Assembly (NCBI GenBank): GCA_022749755.1
Contig: CM040452.1
Span: forward strand, 2,932,350-2,996,349
Origin: Azadirachta indica
Taxonomy: Eukaryota > Streptophyta > Magnoliopsida > Sapindales > Meliaceae
DNA: 64,000 nucleotides
Direction of reading: 5' to 3'
A program made the position numbers and the translations under genes. The first letter of the stretch is position 1; the number at the start of each line of letters is the position of its first letter. Shown in pieces: positions 38,729 to 50,725 of this stretch. The notes under the pieces are model-generated. The model ran no database searches, was not told where the DNA came from, and saw only the letters and a list, made by a program, of their open reading frames with translations.

Positions 38729-41098
38729 GGGCTATTAACCCCGGTTTACAACTCTTTATAAATCCTATTTTAACACATTTTTATATAATTAAAATTATAT
38801 CAGTAGATAAATCAGTTTATAAATCTATTATATATTTACTTAAATTAAGTTGATTTATTTAATCAGAAATATATATTAATTATGAATAAATTATATTTTT
38901 CAAGTTTAATTATTTATATCAAGTTGATATTTAAATTATTTAACCAAATTTTTTATGGCAATATTATCGAACAAATTAAATTAAAAAAATTAATTATGAG
39001 AATTTATAGCCGAGGTTCATTTCTTATTCTCCATTTAAACTTTGATCTGTGAAGCTTAATAACCCTACAAGTGAATTGATTAATGTAATAAGTATTCATG
39101 ACTAATGGAGATTATTTTACAATATTTAAACTACAATTACCTTTTCAGCGAACTTATCAACATAATAAAACTATCACCTATCCTAAATTTTTTATTATTT
39201 ATGCGTAATTACAATCATAATTAATTAATTTTATTCACCAATAACTAACAAACCTTATCTTATTATTGTTAAATTCTTGTAACGTTCCTTTCATAATATC
39301 TAATTCTAATCATTAACTGATACAACCATATTTTTTTGAGAGATTTTTATCTTTCCTCGTTCATATACTAATTCCCCGTATTTTTCAATTCTCTATAAAT
39401 TTTAATAACTAAAACTTGAAAAGAATTCTAAACTTTATCAACTAAAATTGTTGAACCAGCTGTCTAATTGTTTTACATTAGTTTCCTCTAATATTTGAGA
39501 ATTACATTTTTATTAAAATTATGCATGTTTTAAGGGTTAGTTAAAATGTTTATAAAGAGAATTTTTTATTGAATATTTTCATTCATATTCTATGTTTATA
39601 GAAAATGCTTTAAGGGTCAGTTAAAATGTTTACAAAGAGAAGTTTTTATTGAATATTTTCATTCATATTCTATGTTTAAAGAAAATGCTTGAAAAAATGA
39701 AAGTTCACTTGACTAAATGGAAGAAAGAAACTACAATTAATTTTCTTTAATACTCAAAAATAAATGACAAATAAGGTCTAGATATGTTTTTATATACCCC
39801 AATAACACTTTGGTACTTAATTTTTAAAATATTACTTTTTAGTCAAAAAATTTACTCATTCTATTTCTAATCAGATAAAATAACAAGGTTTTGACACTTT
39901 TCTTCCTTCTTTTTAAAATAAAATTTTATCTTTTTTATTTTTATAATTTTTTTGAATTTTTTCCTTCAAAAATATTTTAACAAGATTATTCTTTTAAAGT
40001 CAATGTTAGTCAAAGATTCTAATTATTATTGAATAGGATTCAAATAAATGATAAATTTATTATTTATCAAGATGAAAAACATATAAATATTTTCCGTTAA
40101 CATATTTAGTATCTAAAGGATATAATAATAACAATTATTATAATTACCCATTTTCCTTTAACATATTTAATATTTGTTTGAAAGTTTTAAGAAGAAAATG
40201 CTTATATTTTATAATACCATGCACCTTAAGGTTTTTTTCTAGCATTTGTTAACAAATTCATCAAAATTGCTTATTGCTACTTTTTAAGCATTCAAATTAA
40301 TAATTCAATTAATATGTAATTATATAGTAATATCAAAATTATTATTAATACTAATTATATTTGATAATTTGCATCTTTAAATAAATTGCCAAACATATGG
40401 ATGGGTATGTATATTCTTAATTTCATACTTAAATAATGATAATTAGCACTATCAAATGATCCTTAGTTAAGTAGTGTCAAGTTGGCCAAATTTGATTTTC
40501 ATCGAAAGCATTCTAGCTTCGTAATTCTATGGATAGTGATATTTTGTATAGTAGGATCGTTCTAACTTTTAATTTTATTAAAATTAAAAGTTACAAGAAG
40601 TCTTAATAAATTATACGTATAAAAAAATATAAAGAGTGTTTAATATAATTAAAATATGTGAGTTTAATTAAAATTTTTTATTTAATTTTAATTAAGATTA
40701 AAATTGAAAATTAATAAAGAAAGTAGAGTGTTAAGAGAAATTTGAAAGGGTCACAGCAGCATCACTCTCTTTTAAAAATTACGAGATTCCATAAATCAAT
40801 CTTATTTAATACCAAATATAATCTTATTCCTAATTAAAATTTATGATCATATATTTTCGTTTTTTTTCATATTTATTCACTACTTAATTTCTACATAAAA
40901 CCAAAATGTTTAGTCATTGTATATCCAATATTTTTTAAATATTTTCATCATATACATAGAAACATATATCGGTTTAATTTTTAATTTTTATTAATTCTTT
41001 CTTCTCAAATCTGTCCTGTTATATATTTTCTTGTTCCATTACTTCGTATCATATGTATCAACAGATATCTAATAGTATAGCCAATTATTGTATCTATG
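38729..41098 (+). repeat. Array half-unit A3
   Basis: A-type opening 'caactctttataaatcc'. A 79-bp internal tandem duplication places the 'ttcattcatattctatg' landmark at both 39579 and 39658. Relative to A1 and A2, about 200 bp of extra sequence lies at 40575-40775 within the segment following 'tagcttcg'. Confidence 0.55.
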
Positions 41099-41804
41099 TG
41101 GGCTATGAGCATCTATTAAAAATTTGATGAAAATCCTATTTTAATAATTTTTTTAAAATATAAAGCTTTTATTTATTAAAATTTATACTACTAGATTAAT
41201 TGGATTATGATCTTATTACAAACTTAAATTATATTATTACAATAATTATAAATAAAGTATATATTTTTTAATCTCAATTATTTATAACAAGTTCTGTGTT
41301 TAGATCGTTGAGTGAGATTTCGGCCAATGGTATTGCTAAATTAGTCAAAGAAACATACAACAAAAGTAATTTCGTAAATTACAATTTTACAAATAAAAAT
41401 AATTGATAAGATTACCTAAAAGTTAAAATGTTAAAAGTTTTTACCAAGTTTCCTCTTCCACACTAAAAACAAATAAATAGCTACAATCCTCGCCCTCATA
41501 AACTAATTAATTTTATTAAAAAATTATTGAAATTAAATGAATAGTATTTCTATAAGTAATTTATTAAATGTTAGTAAGGGTTTTGTGTTAATTTTGATAT
41601 ATTTTCATCTTCCCTTATCAACATATTGGCCTAACACGTTTGAAAATTATTTATAAATCTTAATAACTATAACTTGAATGTAATTTTAAAATTTATGAAA
41701 TAAAAAATGTTAAACTAATAGTTTAATTATGTTATATTGATTTTCTCTAATATTTTAATACCTCAAAATTACATTTTTATCAAAATTAAACATTTACAAT
41801 TTGT
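41099..41804 (+). repeat. Array half-unit B3, truncated
   Basis: B-type opening 'aaatttgatgaaaatcc'. Similarity to B1 and B2 stops near 41800, exactly where a GC-richer retroelement-like block begins and before the usual 'ttcattcatattc' landmark. Confidence 0.55.
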
Positions 41805-42540
41805 GACTCTCTTTTGGTCACAATTCTTCTACGAAATCCAAATTTGGTCCCGCCTTGGCCTTTGCTCAACAGATGGAATCATCGTCGTTTTATCATTTCT
41901 AACGTGCACTCCCGCTTTACTCAATACTTTTCTGGAGAAGAACGCAGCTGCAAAAAAAATTGCTAACTTGGGTCTCTTCGCTGACTCCTTCACTTGGTGG
42001 GATCACCCCCCAGTAGGTGTCGGTCATTCCCTTACAAGAGATGCTCAAGGTCTTCCAAACTATCGGTTTAGCTAGCGGATGACTGCTGCTGGCTTTCTGA
42101 AGATGCTTCTTGGTTTACTGAAATCCTTTGGTTTTGTCAAAGGTTGCTCTGCTTTTGGGGTTTGTTGCAACTTATGCTGTTAGGTGCTGGTGAATTTTTG
42201 CTTATTCAGCTTGCGGTCATCTTTTCTTCATGCATTTTTAGCTTGCTGCAATATTTCTTAGTTGCTGCTGTGACTTCTGCTTCTGCTTCCCGTGTGGTTT
42301 ATCAAGGGTTGCTTAGCTTTGCTGTTCCTAGATATACAGGAGGAAGCTGCGTTTTCTGCTGCAGCTTGCTGCCCTCTTTTCTTCTGCTTTTTCCCTGCTG
42401 TCCTGCTGCAATTTTTTATTAACTGCCTTCGGTTATGCACCTCCTGCTGCCAGCTGCTGCTTTTGCTGTTTTGGTTTTCTTCTTAATCACAATTCTTTGA
42501 GCAGACTATAAGGCTTGCTCTTCTTGTTGGTATTCATCGA
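41805..42540 (+). mobile_element. GC-richer retroelement-like relic
   Basis: Base composition and codon-like texture change abruptly from the AT-rich array. A frame at 41737-42075 contains FTWWDHPPVGVGH and later TRDAQG, loosely like the linker and start of the RNase H-like domain found at the C-terminus of plant LINE polyproteins, where a W..PP.G stretch precedes an Asp-Gly-containing strand. A CTG/GCT/TCT-rich stretch follows to about 42480. Frames are too short and broken for activity. The assignment to a LINE is an inference from texture and a weak motif; it could equally be a relic of a plant gene. Confidence 0.3.
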
Positions 42541-43281
42541 TTTTCATTTTGTATCATACGTTTAATTTCTTTATTGTTATTTTTCTCTAGAGTTTCCTCT
42601 CAGATATAATTTATTTACAAATTTAAAAAAATTGATTTCTCTTTACAACTTTTTTTTTAAAATTACCAAAAAAAAATATGACTATAAAATATTTTTATAA
42701 TATTTATTTAAATTTATGATTAGTATATCCATTATATTTAAGTTTTTAACATAAATCTAATTTTTGAAGACATTATAATCATATATATATATATATATAT
42801 ATTAAAAGTTAAAATATATTTGTAAAATATGACTTCATCTAGTGGTGAGAACTCGACTTGAGTGCAAACGTTTGAATTCATATAAATTTTTTTTTTGTAC
42901 TATACTTTAGCAAATTCAGATTGAGTTGACCGAGATAGAATTAGAAATTAATAAAAAATCTGTTAAATTTAATAGAAAATTTTGACGATAAGAGAGTTTT
43001 TTTGGGTTTTTTGCTTTACTTTAGCAAATTCGGATTGGATCAACCTATTTAGATTGCTGAGAGATAGACTTGAAAATTAATAAATTCTGACAATTTTGAG
43101 AGATAAGAAAATTAAAAAAAAAAAAGAGAGAGAAATTAAAAGGCAAAAAAAGAAATAGCCAATAATGACACCAAATAATTACAAAATTTTACATAAATCT
43201 ATAACATATTTGGACTTTGTTGCTGATCGATCAGGAGGCAACAAAGACGTAGGCAATCTTTGTAGCAGTAGCAGACTGCAA
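42541..43281. other. AT-rich spacer with (AT)n microsatellite
   Basis: Contains (AT)n at about 42781-42803 and a segment near 42835-42890 resembling the start of the SINE-like repeat discussed at 33452. The final part is the probable 3' flank of the 149-aa gene. Confidence 0.4.
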
Positions 43282-43731
43282 CTATCCTTCCCGATCGAAG
43301 GCCGTCATGCAAGCCATTACAGCAATGAAAAGTAAACCAATAGCAATACCAATGAAAATAAAGGATCGCACACCCAGTGAAATCTTGTAGGATAGTTCAT
43401 TTGAATCCGGATGTATTATCTCTGTCAGAACTTGAGTCAGAACCATACCAGCAAAGGCTGTGCATGAGATCGAAAATGTCAAAAGAAACAACATATCGTT
43501 TCTGCAATTTTCTTTTCCGAAGATATCAAAGCAAACCATTAGAGCAAACAAAAGGATACAAATAGCACCAGAAATGCCAAAAAAGGATCGCACACCCAGT
43601 GATATTTTGTAAGATAGGTCATGTGAATCAGGATGTATTATCTCTTTGAAAACTGCAGTCAGAATCAAACCAGCAACGCCTATGAATGTGATCGGTATTG
43701 TCAAAGCAAAATACATAGGCGATTCTTTCAT
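43282..43731 (-). CDS. Four-helix membrane protein of two 74-aa repeats (149 aa), family unknown
   Basis: An intronless frame of 149 codons. The protein is an in-frame internal duplication with a period of 222 bp (74 residues): each half has a hydrophobic segment, then a near-identical loop EIIHPDSxxLSYKISLGVRSF, then a second hydrophobic segment. Predicted helices lie at about 7-27, 48-70, 80-101 and 121-143; the two loops start near residues 30 and 105. The conserved loops should lie on the same side of the membrane. At the DNA level the halves are strongly similar (for example 'aaggatcgcacacccagtga' at 43361 and 43583), so the duplication is younger than the surrounding array or under selection. 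The ATG at 43731 is chosen because it opens the frame; Met6 is an alternative. I do not recognise the family; a resemblance to PGG-type helices was considered and not supported. It lies alone within the decayed repeat array. Confidence 0.6.
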   Translation of the reverse strand: MKESPMYFALTIPITFIGVAGLILTAVFKEIIHPDSHDLSYKISLGVRSFFGISGAICILLFALMVCFDIFGKENCRNDMLFLLTFSISCTAFAGMVLTQVLTEIIHPDSNELSYKISLGVRSFIFIGIAIGLLFIAVMACMTAFDREG

Positions 43732-43868
43732 CTCTTTGTGTGAGAGAGCGGAGAGAATTGCTGGTTGAAGAAAGGTAAGACAAGAAGAAACTGTGAGTAG
43801 TATTGCTGAGGCCGTGTGATGAGGGATGTGTATTATGCGTTACCCATTGTTCTTCTGGGCCGCCCAAG

Positions 43869-44016
43869 CTTGTTTTATTGGTAGAAGACAAAAATTTACT
43901 TCTTGGAATTTACGGAATATTTTATACACTTTCTGGGGCATTCTTGTTTTATTGGTGGAGCAAGAAAATATACTTCTTGAAATGTACGGGAGATCTTATA
44001 CATATTGAAATTAGTT
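43869..44016. repeat. 74-bp tandem duplication upstream of the 149-aa gene
   Basis: 'cttgttttattgg' occurs at 43869 and 43943, and the following sequence ('tacttcttggaatttacgg' and 'tacttcttgaaatgtacgg') aligns for the rest of the unit. It lies about 140-285 bp upstream of the minus-strand start codon, in the likely promoter. Confidence 0.75.
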
Positions 44017-44555
44017 TAATAGTACTGTTATTTATATTTACATATATATACACAATTGCGCTTTTAAATTACACGCCCTTTTATGTTGTTATTAGACCCT
44101 TGATCAAAGATATAAAGAGGGTGTAGATTTAACGTAATTAAATATTTTTAAAATTTTATATTTATTAATTAAGTTTTTTCTAATGTTTTTTAACTATTAT
44201 TTTTTTTATGTTACTTTACATTTCCTCTATCCTGGTTATATCTTCTCATATTAATTACCATTTTTAAGTTGAAAAACTTAAAATTTTACTATCAACATAT
44301 TGATATAAAAATCAATTAATTTAATTAATTAATTTATCTTAGAGGCTTTAAAAATTTATCATAATTCATTAATATTTGAAAAAAATTATATGATTTATAA
44401 AAATGCATGCAAAGTGTAGTTGCAAAATTTGAAATTCTTTACAACCTAAACTTCTACTTTTAATTTTTAATTCATAATATAAATTTATATTCAAGCATTT
44501 CGTTAAAGTATATAGAAAAAAAATAATTCTATTATCATTGTAACATATAATTTTA
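44017..44555. other. AT-rich intergenic region
   Basis: No gene or repeat recognised between the 74-bp duplication and the inverted-repeat element. Confidence 0.35.
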
Positions 44556-45856
44556 TATTTTGACAATTTTCACATACAACTTTATATTTTGAAAAGTCAT
44601 CAAAGCGACCCTTCTCTCTGTCTAGTTACGGTTAAACTTAACAAATTTTGATGAAATTACATTATTATCCTTACATAGTGTTTGGGCTTGTTCAATGACA
44701 TAAAAGCCCCTATACTTGTGTTCATAGAGTATGTAAAAAGACCAAACTAGCCCTACATATAATAGACAACTTTGTGAAATATGTATTATATTGTATATTA
44801 TTATTTTTTTTAAATCCAAAAATATTCCCCACCCAGAATATTTGTGTAAGGAAGTGATTGTTAATTTTTTTTTTTTTTTAATCAGAGAACATATTTAAAA
44901 TAACTTATTTTTCTTTTTTTATTTTTGCAAAATAAAGAATATTTTCTTCCCTCCATCCAAAATAGAGCTTTTTTTTTTTTTTCTTTTATGTAATTCAAGA
45001 ACAAATCAAATTAGGGTAATTATCCAAAACCAAATCAAATTTTTTCAATAATAACTCTCACCTTATTATCTAATTATCCAAAATCAATTTGCCTATTTCA
45101 ATTCCAACCTACTATATATGCAAATCAATAGAGATATAATATTCAAAATAAAGAAATTCAACTCAATTTGATATTTATTTCACAATCAAATAATTAATTC
45201 CAAGAAAATACAAGATCTTAAATACAGTTTACAATCAATAAAGGAAAGCAAAAAAATAAGAAATTCCAAAAAACATATATCTACGATTTTTAATATTCAA
45301 CCAATAATGGAAAGAAAAAAAATAGTTAATTCCAAAACCGATAATAGAGCCAATAATATAAAGGAAAAAAGAGAAGAAAAAAAATAGCAAATCTTCAATT
45401 TGTAGTCTACAACCATTAATGGAAAGAAAAAGACAAAAATTTGAGGTTCATTAAATCTGCTGAAGAGGTAAAAATAGTAACTTGAAGATTGTGTTTTTAC
45501 TTGTAGTACAAATATCCAAGTTTAAGGGTCATTAAATCTGCTTAAGAAAAGAAGAGAAGAAGAGAGGAGAGAGAGAGAGAGAGAGAAGGGATAAGGGAGA
45601 GGAGAGATACATAGGAGAAGAGATAAGGTAGAAAAGAGAGAGAGGAAGGGAGAGAAAATAAATTTTTTAATAAATTTAATCATAAAATTACAAATTTATC
45701 CTTCAATTAAATTTTTATTTATGAAAATTCGTTAAATTTTATTTTACCCCTGACAATGTTAAGTTTAACAATAATTGAACAGAAAAAGGGCTCATGTTGA
45801 TAACTTTATAAAATATAAGATTATATGTGAAGATTATCAAAAAAGAAGGGGGTAAA
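44556..45856. mobile_element. Second inverted-repeat transposon, ~1.3 kb, non-autonomous
   Basis: The left end (about 44556-44680) and the reverse complement of the right end (about 45690-45856) align over roughly 120 bp; shared words are 'cttcacata' or 'tttcacata', 'ttatatttt' and 'ggttaaacttaac' compared with 'tgttaaacttaac'. The interior is AT-rich, lacks a transposase, and carries a purine-rich run near the right end. Array sequence resumes at about 45870, so the element interrupts the array. The layout suits a Mutator-like or similar long-TIR element; exact ends and target duplication were not resolved. Confidence 0.6.
45546..45657. repeat. Purine-rich (GA)n tract
   Basis: About 110 bp consisting almost only of G and A on the plus strand, including a run of at least nine GA units; lies inside the inverted-repeat element. 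Confidence 0.8.
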
Positions 45857-45869
45857 GCTATAAATATCC

Positions 45870-47115
45870 CTAAGTTTTATTCGTAAGTTGTACTGAGCAC
45901 ATATAATGAAAAGTTTATAACTTTTAGTTTATGATAAGGTTCCTTATGGTATTATACATGAGTAATTTACAAAATATTATGATTTTTAAGGTTTGAATAA
46001 AAAGTATTAATAATTAGTGTCTTACTAGAAAAAAAATATATCTTAGTTTTATCTTGCCACAAGTCTTGCCCTTCAATTAACAAGTGCATGAGTACACTGT
46101 CTGGCATTTCAGAACATTGTCTTGTAAATTGCAAGTTAATATTTTATAAAATATCTGGTAAGATGTTTTGCTTTATGTTTTATTTAAACTTTTCAAATGT
46201 TATATATTTCATTGTAAAATTGGTGTATTACTTAAAAGAATTTACAGTGAGTATCAAGATTTTTGTTGACTTTGAACCAAAGTAAAGCCTTTATAACTCT
46301 TTCCTTCGACTTTATCCGCATAACAAGCATCTAACTCTTAGGTATCTTGGTTTAGTATCCTTAGACTTTTATGTAGTTGTTCCACCTTATTTTATTCTGA
46401 ATATATATATATATATTTTTGTGATTCATCAACTAATGTAACAAAATTATTTTGAGTCATTTTCATCTCCTTTGTTGGAATGTTACGCATACAAGCTCGA
46501 AAATTTTCTGTAAATTTTAAAAGCTTGCAAGTTGACGTACTTTCAAAAATTACAAAATCAATTTTTTGAAAATAGTTGTTTAGTTATTTTATATTAATTT
46601 ACTCTAATATTTTAGAATTATATTTTTATTAAAATTAAACAAATTTTAAGAGCAGTTAACAATGTTTAAAGAAGAGAGTTTTTATTGATCAATGTTTTCA
46701 TTCATATTTTATGTTCATAGAAAATGCATGAGAAAATGAAATTTCACCTAATTAAATGTAAAAATAAAAATAAAATGAAATGATTGTTACAATCATACTA
46801 TTTTTTTAAAAATAATTTCTAGATAATATAAATAAGTAAAAATATGATAATTTATTGATTATTATTATTGTTGTTGTTGTTTTGTGAGTGTTTTTATTAT
46901 ATTTTTGTACTTATCATAAAAAAATTTAATTATTAATAACATATTATTAAATATGTTGATGCTTTGGATATTAAAATTAGTTTAATAACATATTATTAAA
47001 ATTAGTTTTTAAAAAAATAAAATTTTTGTTAATAAATTAGTTGGTAATGATGTTTTTTGTTAAAATATAAACTAAATTTTAAATAAAGCGTTTTTTTATC
47101 TATAAAAATAAAACA
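45870..47115 (+). repeat. Array half-unit resuming after the transposon
   Basis: Matches B-type sequence: the 'gataaggttcc' segment, 'gatttttaaggtttgaataaa' (45978), 'caattaacaagtgcatg' (46073), 'gtgattcatcaactaatg' (46421) and 'ttcattcatattttatg' (46698) occur in the same order as in B1 and B2. Confidence 0.55.
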
Positions 47116-47325
47116 AATTCTTTTTCCTCTAAATTTCATATTTCAACCAAATAAAAGAATGATATTATTTTTGGTTTCATTTTATTTGTTAAATTGTATT
47201 TTTATCTAAAAAGCATAAGGAATTCTTTTTCCTCTAAATTTCATATTTCAACCAAATAAAAGAATGATATTATTTTTTATTTCTTTTTATTTGTTAAATC
47301 AAATATTGTTGAAATTCAGCTCGTT
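47116..47325. repeat. 105-bp tandem duplication
   Basis: 'aattctttttcctctaaat' starts at 47116 and 47221. The two units are nearly identical apart from a few changes near the end, so the duplication is recent relative to the array. Confidence 0.85.
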
Positions 47326-47539
47326 TTTGTGACATATCATTTGTTTTGAATATATTTTTTAGAACGACCACATAAAATTAGATATAAAAATTGATGACCG
47401 GATGAAAAAAGGGATTTTATATATATAGCTAAAAAAATTATATATATTTCAAAATTTTTGTACTCTGAATATTGTATCTACAGAGTAATGTAATTTTTTG
47501 GTGATATGGACTTTAATTGGTAACCTAAAAAATAAAAAT

Positions 47540-49080
47540 AAAAAATATCATCACCAGTTGCATATACAACAGTTTGCACAGCAACACAACATCTAATTAT
47601 CAAACAGTAAAGCCTTGAACTTACAAAATTTAGATAAGAAAGTTGTATACTTTTGCCTTAAATGACTGTGGTTAGGACAAAGTTGGAAAAACTTAATAAG
47701 TTAATTTAAGTTAACATTTCTATACAATTGATAAATTAATCATCATACTCTATTTATAATATTCAAAGGATTACATGAACATAGATAATCGTCTGTCTTG
47801 AATTACTAATTTTTATACATTACAAATTAAAATTTTACTGGTAGTCTACATAGTCTACTATTACAGCACATCCCACGTATTGTTTACATAGTCTACTATT
47901 ACCGCACATCCCACATATCTACCAATAGACTGTGAGATTTCTGCTCTTAACACGAACAGACTACAGTTCATAATTAGGTGAGATTACTGCTTATATAATA
48001 GGAGGGAGTGTATAAGGAAAATCCTGGTGCTGCGGCTTGCGGGGCATTGTTTAGGGATGCTTTTACGAATTATTTCTGCTTATGTTACCACGTAGGATTG
48101 GCTAAATGACATGAACATTGATAATTATATGTATAATGTATGGTATGTTTTAGATATGAATTAAAGCACAGTGGGTTTACTACAAATAATCAACCCAATA
48201 CATTTGATATATAAATATATAATTTTAGCTTTGAGTATAAATATGTTAGAATCATCCATTTTTGGGTATATAGATATAGTACTCAATCAATAAATTCAGC
48301 ATTTGTGTATATGCTGTGTATATGTTTGTGCAGGCTGCCGATAATACCCTTAAAATATTTGCTAGGAATTCCAATTTCATAGTTATTTTTTTTGTTTAAT
48401 AACATGTAATTAATTAACTTAAAACTTATCACTATTGTTTTTTAAGTAAATATTAAAGTCGAACTTGTATTTATAGTTATCCTGCAAAAAAAGATTATTA
48501 TAATCATTATGGTATCCCAAATTAATTTCAGTGGATATTAACATCAAAACCTAATGAATTTTATATACTTCCAATAAAATTATAAAAAGTTTAAAATAAA
48601 AATGATCTAATTATCACTATTTTCATACTCCTGACCATAGTTTAGAGGAAATTTGATGCTCTCAAATTAATTCAAGTTCGAGTAATAATAGGAATAAAAG
48701 TTTGATATTTTACTAATGAGATTTTTCATTTTTATCTAAACTTTTTTAAGAAGAGAAAAAATAAATTATCACTGTTTTTATCTTCTATATTGTTGAACAA
48801 ATCAACTTTCTTCTTTTATAATAGTGAACAAATGAATTCTTAAAAGTACAATTATCTTATTCTTTTAGGCTTTATTATTTTATTAATTAAAAATGATATG
48901 TCAGTAAAATTATAATATAAAAAGTCAATTGGTAATTTTATATTTCAAGAAATTAAAAAAATTCTAAATAAATGATTTTTTAAAAAATAATTAACATATA
49001 CATCATCTAAATGTAAACTGAGAAAGAAATTTGAAACACCCACTATAAAACTTCTTTATAATATATAAGTTCCTTTTAGG
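47540..49080 (+). repeat. Second repeat type of the array, copy 1
   Basis: Aligns in order with about 53385-54530. Shared landmarks: 'ttatcaaacagtaaagcc' compared with 'ttatcaaataataagctc'; 'ctacaaataatca' (48180 and 53757); 'aataacatgtaatta' and 'aataacgtgtaatta'; and 'gaacaaatgaattcttaa'. No coding sequence. Confidence 0.6.
47848..47923. repeat. 38-bp tandem duplication
   Basis: 'acatagtctactatta' followed by 'gcacatcccac' at 47848 and again at 47886. Confidence 0.85.
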
Positions 49081-50400
49081 GTGATCTGTATATCTTTTAA
49101 CATTAGATCGGAGACTAATATTAATGCTGTAGGATATAACATATTTAATTGGGGCATTAAGAGAAATAGAATTAATGAAAGCACCTGAAATTATTATTAT
49201 TATTATTTTTTAAATTCACATACTAAATTTAACTTACCTTGGATTTGTTTTTATTTCTCCAATTAATCAACAGTTTAGGTACATCTCCAGCATGACAATT
49301 TTAATAAACATATGTATAACTTGTAACGATATTATAAATTGATTACTCTCCAATTCAGGCCAATGTGCAATCAAATTTGAGTCAATTTCAGTGAATTTAT
49401 CTAGTTACCCTTCTGTCGCACCGATCAAACTATTTAAGTTAAACTTCTTCCTTCTTAAATTTATTTTTTCTACTTCCTCGTTACTCTCTCCTTAATCATT
49501 TATTTACGATGATTCATCAACTTATTCAATAAAACTACTTTAAAATATTTCCTTTATTTTTTTTCAATATGATAACTCACATGTTTAAAAGTTTTATGAA
49601 AGTTCTAATAACTATTAGTTGAACATGATTTTAAAATTTATGAACTGAAAAAAGAAAAATTAACCGTGTAATTATCTTATTTTAGTTTCCTCTAATATTT
49701 TAGAATAATAGCTTTACTAAAATTCAATAAATTTTAAGGGTGGTTCAAACGTTTTAAGTGAAGTTTTTGACGAGTCTTTTCATTCATATTCTATGTTTAT
49801 TAAAAATGCATGAAAAATGAAAATGTGAAAAAAGAAACTAAACTAGTTTTGTCAATCCTATAATAAACGACAAATAACATCCAGACACTTTCTAATCCAC
49901 CTTAATAACCTTTGTGCCCTTTATATTATAAAATATCATTATTAGTCACCATACTAGACTTTTCGCGTACTATTTCCAATCAGACAAATCAATATGGCTT
50001 TGACTCCTTTTTTCTTTTTTCTTTTTGGGTAAGTTTACTAATTTTTTTCACAAAGATATTTCAAGAACAATATTTTTCTTTAAAAGTCAGTAGTAGTTAA
50101 ATGCTCTAAACTATTGATAAGAACTAAAAATTAGCATTTAAAAAAAAATGAGAAATTTGCATGTTATCAAGATTAATTATTAGATGATTTTTAAGTAGCG
50201 GTACTACTCACACCTCTTTAATATTCTATATAAAATAACTTTTACATGTAGAATTTTATTGTTAATTAAAATTACAGGAAAGAAAGTTCAAATATTATAA
50301 CTCATTACCTATTAGTAACTATTTACATTTACAAAGCATAAAATCATTGATATAAAATATTTTAAGGAGCTACAGACATATATTAGGTGTTGAAAGAAGA
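49081..50400 (+). repeat. Array sequence with one half-unit fragment
   Basis: Contains 'gattcatcaacttattc' (49510) and 'ttcattcatattctatg' (49779), matching the order in the B-type half-units; the first ~300 bp has no clear match. No gene is seen. Confidence 0.45.
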
Positions 50401-50725
50401 GTATATATTTTAATTGTTTTTTAGGAATTCTAGCGTTTCTTTTTCGAGCTAATTTTTCTCACGTGCAATGGATTGTTATGGGTTCATTGCTAGCTTGTCT
50501 TAATTGGGATTAGCTTTTTTCTTTTTCACTTTTTTTTTTTTTTATAATTCATTAGGATATCAACTCTATAAATAAGGCGAGACATTAGTATTTTCTTACA
50601 ATTTAACATCGATAAAAGATTTTGGTATTTTTAACTTAGTTCTCTATTTTCTCCCTTTTGTCTCTAGATTTTCTCCCATTTTTATTGTGCGAATTTGGTG
50701 CTACATTAATTTAATTGGTATTATA
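50401..50725 (+). mobile_element. Possible decayed LTR with degenerate primer-binding site
   Basis: A TATAAATA box (50567-50574) is followed by a leader-like stretch ('gataaaagattttggta', then CT-rich) and ends 'gaatttggtgctacattaat' directly before TGGTATTATAAT (50716). That last stretch matches 8 of 12 bases of TGGTATCAGAGC, the usual initiator-Met tRNA primer site of plant retrotransposons. No second LTR or internal domain was found. An ordinary decayed promoter remains possible. Confidence 0.35.

Noticed and set aside
42144..42422. 92-codon hydrophobic frame that looks like a membrane protein
   Set aside because: The hydrophobicity comes from a CTG/CTT/TTC-rich low-complexity stretch; overlapping frames look alike and none has a proper start or homology.
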